From assembly GCF_023343835.1 (NCBI RefSeq), contig NC_064434.1, positions 9,095,505 through 9,159,504 on the forward strand: a stretch of DNA of 64,000 bases. The letters run 5' to 3'. Origin of the DNA: Lagopus muta. Lineage: Eukaryota > Chordata > Aves > Galliformes > Phasianidae. Each line of letters begins with the position of its first letter. The stretch's first letter is position 1. Made by a program: the position numbers and the translations under genes. The notes under the pieces are model-generated. The model saw nothing but the letters and a program-made list of their open reading frames with translations, ran no database searches and was not told the origin of the DNA. Positions 35,501-44,500 of the stretch are shown in pieces.

Positions 35501-38500
35501 GCTCATCAGAGTGATAGATTTCTTGCCATAGTTAATAAAGCAATAACTTTGAGTGGAAATATGTACTGAAAGCTGTCTGGCTTGTAGGTAATACTACTTT
35601 ACTTTGTGTACATTTTTGGAAGAAGGCTCTTTCACAAATGCTTTGGTTTGAGACAAGTGCTTGGATTCTACTTCTCAAAAGCTCAAATTCAGAAGTCACT
35701 CAAAGCATATCCATAAAGAATATACATAGAAAAAAGCAAAGCCATGGAAGTGTTTAAAAAAGGAGGGAGGTTGTACTTTAAATAGATCAGCACACTATCA
35801 CCGTCAACTGCAGATACCTTTGGTGTATTGTTGCTGTATTTCCAAATAAGTCTGTATTTCAGTTCTGCATGAGGCTTGCTGTTAGGCCTCTGAAGTGTGG
35901 CCTTTCCTGTTGCCAGGAGACAAAGTGATGGTAGCAAAGTAACATCATCCGTTAAGTTCTGTTTTGTTGATAATAAACTTGTGGAAATAACTGAAAGTAA
36001 CTGGACTCCACTCTGCATGTAGCTGTATTCAGACAAGAATTTTACAAGGTTCTTTTATGTAGCTGGAATGTATGTGTAATCTTTCAACCTTAGTTTGCAG
36101 TTTTGATGACTCTGGCATGTTAAGTGCTGATAATTGGGTTTGCTCGAGGCTGAAACATGACCCACTCTCAGCAAAGAAGATCAGATCTTCCGTTTAAGAG
36201 GCTCTCTAAGGGGCTACCTTAGAGGTGCTGAGACCATTTATGCTAGGAATCAAGATCTCTAAAATACGGCCAGTTCTTGGGAAGGATGTGCTGTCCTGAA
36301 GAATTCTATCCCAGCTTAGTTTGGATTGGACTTTTCATCCAAAGGTTTCTGTTCTCAAAATTTTCTCTAGCTGCCCTACTTGAAAGCTGCCTTGCAGTGG
36401 CTAGTGGAATGTAATTCCTATATACGAGAGCATTAGATGCATGTTTTTTGTTCCTGTCCTTGTTTAAGCAGTGTTCGAATGATACCTCTAATCCAAAGCA
36501 GTTTTCAGCCTCCTTCTCTATCCAATGGGAAGGGAGGAGCAGATCTTCAGTATCCAAATATCAGTGTTGAGGTGAGGGGATTAGTTGTGCTGTGGGAATG
36601 TTCTGTCTCTTTCCATTGAGTAAAGAAGCCTAAAAATCTACTTTGTCTCACTGTCCAAGTGTAGAAGGCTGAATTTAGAGTCAGTTAATCCTACCCTTGG
36701 TTTGGGGAAGTACTGAGTGACATTTGTAAATTCTGCAGGTTGCAGTCTATCCAAAAAACTGTCTTCCAATCCCTACTTTCTTCAACCTAAGGGTGATGTA
36801 GACTCTTTTTTGAGGAGCAGGGTGTTCTCATAAAATGGCTGACACTGTGATGAAAAGTATTACGTAGATGTCAAACACAGAGTCAGTGACTGGAAGCAGG
36901 GCAAAAGGGATCAGTGCAGTTTTTCAAGCCATCCCTTCTCTGTCTATCTATGACAGTACTGCTGAAGTTGCTGCTCTTCCTTATTTTAAGCTTCCTCTGT
37001 GAGAGAAGTAAAACTGTTAAAAACAAATGTGATCAAGTGATAGTTTTTGCAGTATGGCATTTTTAGCCCTAATCTTCCACTTCTCATTGAGTTCCTTGGT
37101 AGTACCTAAGTGTGAGTACAGTTAGAGTGTGTCATGCTGACTACCCAGCTCCACATCTTGTTTCTGCCTGTGACTAACAGATGTGTATATGTACCTTCCT
37201 CTAATACTTTCCCAGACTCCCATCTATTTTCAGCATATGGGACTTTCTTAGCCATAAATCTTTCTTGTTAAATGAAGAATTGCAGTTGATCTTCTTGTCT
37301 CTTATGTTTTTAGAACTAAAAAAGCAAAGAAGGCATCTGCTCCTCCAGCCAAGGAAGAGAAGCACAAATTAATCACTTTCGAAGAGGAAGCAGACCCAAA
37401 TGAGGGATTGTTTGGCCCAGAGAAAGATTTCCCATCACTTGGTCCCAAGAAGAAGATAAAAGAGAGTAAACCTTTGCTATATTTGTGTATAGAGAGTTTG
37501 TTTTGTCTAAAGCTTGTGTATGATTGTATTTTTAAAATATAGTGATGCAGAGTATACAGGTTAGATTATGTCTTGGAAATGTTAAGGCAAATTTTATGTT
37601 AAAGCGTTAAGTCAAAGCCAGGGCAGAATCATCTAGAATCACTTAAACAAGATAAATACAGTTTGGACTATACTGTTGTAGTTCCCCTAGCTGTTCACTG
37701 TTTACATTTTGGGTTTGGGTAATATAGATTTTTGGTAGCTGGCTGTCATGACAGTGGCAAGAGTAGTGTGACCTATGTGCAAGAAGAAAAGCAGATTTAC
37801 CAGTTCCTGAGAACATAACATATTACTGATGTGTTTCCTAGTACTTTGTGGATTGGAAATCATTGTATCAAAGGAACTGTCTGCATGTTTTTCATCCCTT
37901 TATTCAGATTCCTGGTTAGTATTACTGTGATTATTGTTCTGTGTAGTACAGTTTAACTACACCTTTTACTGGTTTCCCTTTCCAGATGTGAAATTATTTG
38001 AAGATCCAGACCTTGGTGGAGTGGTGAGATTGGGCGACTCACTGCTCCTGCCAGCTGCCTGTGAGAAAAGGGAGCACATTCCAAGCACAGGTCCTGAGGA
38101 AGACACTGAGGAACTGCTAAGGTATCTGTTTTCTAACATGGCACTTCTGCTTTCTCTGAGCAGTACATGGGGGTTAAAAATAGCTTCCAGTACAAAAAGC
38201 AAAAAACTGAGTTGAGATTAACACCCAGGAAAGAAAAGAGGAATTCTGCTTTAGAGAGGCTCTTACACTTGCCTGCTCCCTTGTAAATGTAGCACAGGAA
38301 CATAGCATCAACACCACATGTTTTATTCCTGACTTGACTCTCACAAGGCTAGTTTGCCTGCACTGATAATCGAGATAACAAGCAGGATGCCAGTTCTCCA
38401 AAAGACTGGCATCACCAGGGAATCTGTGCTGCAGTAAAGAGTCAAATTCACACTGTCTGGATCTCAGGCCAACATCTGAAGGATGAGGCCAACCTATTTC

Positions 38501-41500
38501 AAGCAGCAGTTCTTCCCAGCAAACTTCTGTTAGGATGTATGATTTCAACAGTAGGTACTAAACCCAAGGGAGAAAAGCAGTGTGTGGTTTCCTCTCCTGA
38601 AGCAGATAATTTTGCAAGTATTGCTTTTTACCCATACAAAAGTGCTAACTATCTCAGCACTAATAACTGGCTTAATTTAAACAGAGGTTAAATTGGGTTA
38701 GGTGCCATCTCACATTATATCCTGGCAGCCCACCTGACGTTTATGAAAGCTGATAGGGAAGGACATGACCTAATTCAGTACTGTGGTATACTGGAAGCAA
38801 GCATTCTGTGCTTGCAGTGTTTTCATGTGTGCTTTCTCTTCTGCTAGCCATCTCACCATGCATTCAGATAGCTTATATGGCTAGAAGTGCCTGTTTTCAT
38901 GCAGTCATTGTATTCATTAGTTGCTAGTGGAAAGAGTTTCTCCAATTGAGTGTTAATGTCCTTTGCACTGTATGTTTTCCCTTTCTCTGTGGTGAAGAAA
39001 GGTCTCTGAAGTCTACTCCAAGACCAATAGACTATGCTTTTAAATTGGTTCGGGGTCATCAGTGTTAGCAGCACACCCAGATGATAACAGAAAACCATGA
39101 GAAAAGATTCTGTTTCTTACAAATTCTAGTTGTTTTCATTTATTCATGATTTGTCCCAATGCTTTCGGTAGCTGGCAAGTCATCAAGATCCAACTGGAAG
39201 CGAATACATGTAATGAAGCAGAAAATCATGCCTGCTGTTCAATGGGAAAGTTGCTACAGGAGTTCAGAGGCAACTCCTCACTGTCCCAGAGGAACAAGCA
39301 AACTTGACCTATTTAGATGCCTAATACTCTCTGAAATTGCCCTGATAAACCTAGCTCACAGTGTTATCTGTACGTGTTCGTTGTGCACAGATGAGTTAGC
39401 TAAATAAAGCAGATGTGGTAGCTCTTGACTGACTTAGTGCACATCTGCATGTACCACACAGTCTACTCGTATACATGTGATAGGTCTGACAAGTGTTTGC
39501 CTTACTGGAAAATGTACTTTCCAGTGAATGATGGGCAGAAATAGGGGAGCACTGTACAAGGCAGAAAAGGGCAGAACCTTCTCCTTGCAAAGCAGAGATG
39601 GGAAAAAGCTGATGGTCAGAGGGGAACGCAGGAGCAATCTAGTCCTTTGTGATCCTTGTAATACTTGAGCAGTTGTAGGAGCAGTTGCACCACAGCATTG
39701 CCTGTACAAGAGTAATCTCCCCCAGCAGTGACTTGAAACTTACGAGGAAGTGACTGTTACAGAGACAAATGAGCCTGCAAAATGTGTGTGGGCTCTGCAT
39801 GTCACAACATATGTCACAACATAAGGGAGAAGAGAATATGATAAGTGCTCTCATTGCAGATGAAAGACTGTGCTATCTCTGGATGCATGCTCAAATAAAA
39901 GAATTACTATTTTAAGTAGAATTATGCACTTTAAGGAGTGTTGAAGTTTGAGAAAGGCCAAATTCTCTGCAAGTGCAATGAAAGGTTTGTGGTTTTTTTA
40001 TGGCAAAACATCCACATCTTTTCAAACAAATATCTTCCCTCTTCCGGTCCACTGACCAGCATCAACTGGTTCCTAATTTCTCTGCCAACCAACAAATGTT
40101 ATGTGATGGTGATGGAGAAACAAGGTGAGCTACCTCACTCATCATAGACAAAGGCACTCCTTCCTACTCTTGGGTCTGCCGTAATACTTCAGTGAGGTAC
40201 TTGTATTTACACATCTCTCCAGAACTTGTGGAAAAGAGATACATTGCTGTGGCAGGAGCCAGCAAGGTCAAATACCAATGTACTGCCTTCACAGAAGAAA
40301 GGCACATCCTTCACTTTGCAGAAGAGAGCGATAGGTAACCAAATCTTTTTGGCTGATCTCTTCTCCACAGGAATACAGAGGAACCCAAACACCTCTAACA
40401 AGTCCAGGGTTCCATTGTTTTCAACTCTTCCAAGGTACAATGTGGTCAACTGCAGTAAGTTGAAAGGTTAACTGACCAACCCTTTCTCAAGTGTTAGAAA
40501 AATTACCCTTGGAAAGGGATTTAGGATTATGCTTTTCTCATTTGCTGGCTTGCATCACACCATATTCCTTCTGGAATCACATCCAGATTCCTTCTGGATG
40601 CATTCAGCCTTTTATTATCAAAGTTCCTGCTACAGAAACCAGTATCCTGCAAACTCATACATGATGCCATCTTGTTTCCTCATCTCTGTCTAGCTAGCTA
40701 GACAGATGTGCAAAGTAAGTTTCCATGCAAAAGGACTGCAGCTGACCTCTTCTGCCTTGTTAATCTAAATCATGCCTGCCTGGTGTGATGGATCAAGCTT
40801 TTGTGAAAAATCAGTGCTAGAATTGATTGTCTGAATGTTGAAGAAGCTCAGTGGCCCACGGAATTACGTAAATTACCACACATCTTAACCTGAAATAATT
40901 ATCAGAGTTGTCTGAGCAGCCATTTAGGAGAGATTCAATTTGCTTCACCTTTGATAATGAATAGGGTGTTGAAATGGAAGGAAGCAGCTGTCAGCATAAG
41001 ATTTGTCTTTTTCTAGTGCTGAGAATAGTGTCATCTTGGGACCATCCAGCTCTTACTTTTGTGCTGAAGCTGCCTTATTCAGTCCATGCTCTTAAAAGAT
41101 ACACGTTGTCTGTATCTACAGGCTAATCTCTATGTACAGCTGCAAGTGATGCAAGTGCTCTTTCTGGAGCATGATATTGTTAGAGGTTTAAGGTGTTTGT
41201 GAAACTGCATCCTAACAATGACCATTTCTAGCACCGTTCAGTCTATATAGCTTCCCAAGCAGGTTTGTTAGGTTAAGGTTTGGCAAGAAACATCCTTAAA
41301 GCAGAGTTTGTATGTTCTTCATTCAGCAGGCCACTGGCAGGCACTGAATTCAAAGGCCAACACTGAGACCTTAAGACTAACCAGAAGTGATGTGGAGCAC
41401 TACCTCCAGCTGCATATCATGTGAAATACTTTCTCATTGTACTAAGGGAAGGAGAGCAGAACCACAGGTAGAAGAGCTTTGAAAAACTAGAGGGTTTAAA

Positions 41501-44500
41501 TCTAGATCCTTGGGCAGAGGATTGTTTGGGTTGTGGACCGGTGGTAGAGGAGGCTGCAACAAGTGACTAAGAAATTTCCTGACCACTCCAGGGCAGTTTC
41601 TGTGGCTTGCTGGGATCTGGCAAAGGGGAAATAATCTTGTTCTGCTGCAGTAGCTTTCAGCAAAAAAATCAATAACTACACTCGTTTTTTTCCTCCATTT
41701 TGATGTGTTCTCTTTGCTGCCCAAGAACACTTTCTGTAATGGTTTTCCAACATTTATTTTGTTCCTAACATTTTTCCCATGGTGCATAATAATGCTACCT
41801 ACCAACAGTGGAAGAGCTACCAAGTGAGCTTGGCCAACAGAATAGAAAGGCTATTGCCAGATAGGAAACATTAATTCTTGCCTTGCTCTTAGTTACATGT
41901 ATGTGTTTTGTGAAACAAAGCAGAGTAGTGACCTAAATTCCTAGTCCGTCTAACTATAACAAGAGACCTTTTTGCTAGGTTCAAGTCAGCAGATTTCAAA
42001 CATTTTGCCCCAGCATACTTGCATTTTTGACAGCCATAGACACCCAGAAACTGTTCTCCCAACTGTGCCATAGGCTGGTGACAAGGGAACTGTTTAGAGA
42101 AGGCAGAGAAAAAAGCTTGAGCTTCTTCAGGGTAGGGAAAAATGTAACCAGCTCTCTGGTTCAGATTGTAAAAACAACTGTCTCCTTTCTTGGGTGGGTG
42201 ACCTAATCAGTAGGCTGTTACCCTCAGGGAGCTTCTTGTGAGTATACAAGCGTAGGACTTAGGTGTACTAATGAGCCTGTTCTCCAGCCCTAGGGCAGGC
42301 AGCACTGTCAGGCTGCATCCATGCTTTGGACTCATCAGTTCTAGAACAAATAGACTACTTGCAGCTGCAATGGTCCCTGTCTTTTGCCAGTCTACAAGCT
42401 ACGCCTGGAAGCTTTTTGGAAGAGGGCTCATCTAACCCAGACCAAAACTGTGCTGGGGGTTTTTCTAACAGTTTAACAGTGCTCTTGTGTTCCAGATACA
42501 TCTTCTGGCACTGTTTAAAGTATCAATAGGAACTTACCTGGAATGGACTGCAAGGGAAAGCGGGAGCAGTGGACAGTACCTCCTACACAGCCCCTGTGCT
42601 GTCCCCTCCTGTTAACTCCAGCCTATGTGATTGCCAAGGCCATACTGTCTCTATTGCCCATTCTAGATGTAATGATACTTCAAAGCCTTTTCTCTATCAA
42701 ATATGTGATTTTACATCTCTCCCCCAACACTTCAGTAAAGAGTATGTTGTGCACAGAATTAACACCAGACAAAATAATTGTAGTAAGATACAGAAAGATA
42801 AAAAGTCTGTTCTGCAAGAGCTGTTGTGAGTTGCATAATGCAGCTTCCATTTTGATCCTTTTGGATACTTTAGCAAATTATAGCAGTCTTTGTCTCTTGC
42901 TTTCATTACTAATTCTCCTCATTAGAGCATTCCTGGCAGGTTGAAGAGGTCACTGCTCTCATCATGCTAGATGCTGCATGCACGGATTGTTGTTCTTGTC
43001 CCAGAAGTTTTGTGCAGACAGAATGGAAGACGAGAAGTGACATCTAAAATGCTGATGTTCTGATGGCAGCTATATCTTTGTCTGCAGCTCAGAAGTCTTT
43101 CACTCTTGAAGTCCACATGCCAGCAATTATACTGTAGGGCTTTGTGGCAGTTTTCCTTTAATAGGGGTTTTGATTGCTTTCTGTCCAGAAACAATGAGAT
43201 TTTCCACCGAAAAAAAAAAAGTCTGTGAATCAGCACAACAGTATGGCAGGAATTTTAAACAACTTGGTGCTGCATTTCCATTGAAAAAAAAAAAAAAGAG
43301 AGAGAGAGAATAATTAGAGAATGATTAATTACATGGATTCTGTACCTGATTGTCTGTAACAAAATGGAGGATGGAAGCAGGAAGGTTCTTCCTTTCATCT
43401 GCTTGTTACTTTTAGAATATTTGCTTGATGTTCTTCTTCTACCTCCTCCTCGCCTGGAGTTAAATATGGTGGTAGTTACGCACTGTAACAATTCATTTGC
43501 TTCTCAAGAAATAGGAGTCCTTGTTTCTATTTCTGCCTGAGGCATTTTGCATTTTACCTCTTTAGTTTTCCAAAGACAATTGTGTCTCACATGATCAATC
43601 AGCAGTGGATGAAACAGTTTGCCTAATGCTGCAGCATGAAAAGCAGGTTTTGAAACAAAGATCACATTATTTGCTGTGTCCCCTGTAGAAGGCTTTTCTC
43701 TCTTGCAGAGCTCTTTCAAAAATCCAGGCCAGAAATGCAGCTTTACACTCTCAGTTTCCAGACTGACAAATCAGATCTACAGAATTGATGACCAGCAAGC
43801 ATATTGCCAACGACACAGCAAGAAAAAAAGTATCTGAGCTGCATCTTTTGGAGGTGTTTTGTGACTGAGGTTTTGTTGCTGTGGTTAGCACAGACATTAA
43901 TTAAGCACAGACACGAAGGAGTAGGTAATTCAGCAAGCTGTGACTTCTGATCAGGTTAATCAGCTGTGTCTACTGCTGCCCCTGCTTGGCAGATCAGCTG
44001 CCCGCCTCAAACACTTCAGCTGGCTCAAAATCATGCCGGCTTCATGCAATCTGTATGTGTATGTCTGCACTGTCCATCTGCTTATTATGGTTTCTGTTGT
44101 TTCTGACCAAAACTTTATGACGTGGACACTGATTCATTCAGTATTTGTTTATGCCAACCTGGGAGGCATCAGATTAGCTAAAGAAAAGTAGGCTTCAAAA
44201 ATACGAGCTGTAACATGTCCTGTTTGTTATGCAGCATAGAGAACAAGAACATGTCTTGACAATGTGATCACAGGTGTGATATCTCTTGGATATCACAGTT
44301 TGCAGCAAATATCTGGGCTTAAATGAATTAATTTCTTCTCTGTAAATGAGAGATTCAGAAGGAAGCAAGATACTCACAATGTGTTTTGTAAGTTAGGTGG
44401 GATATAACACCTACAGGGAGTCATGGGACCCAAAAGACATCATAAATCTTATTATGAAATTAAAACAGAATATAGTCTCCAGAATTACTTGAGGGTTGAA

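Larger units (their letters stand above)
16142..37313 (+). other. HS1BP3: HS1BP3 intron 4 (21.2 kb)
   Basis: The largest intron, phase 2, from GTATGG to GTTTTTAG. It contains a + CR1 tail at 17308-17393, a - CR1 fragment at 28561-28675, a 23-T run at 33510-33532, an AT-rich inverted-repeat cluster at 29339-29402 and two exon-like segments (17669-17712 and 36472-36571). Open frames of up to 181 codons, such as the minus-strand ones at 29762-30307, 27672-28169 and 32331-32828, resemble no family I know. No nested gene is supported. Confidence 0.85.
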
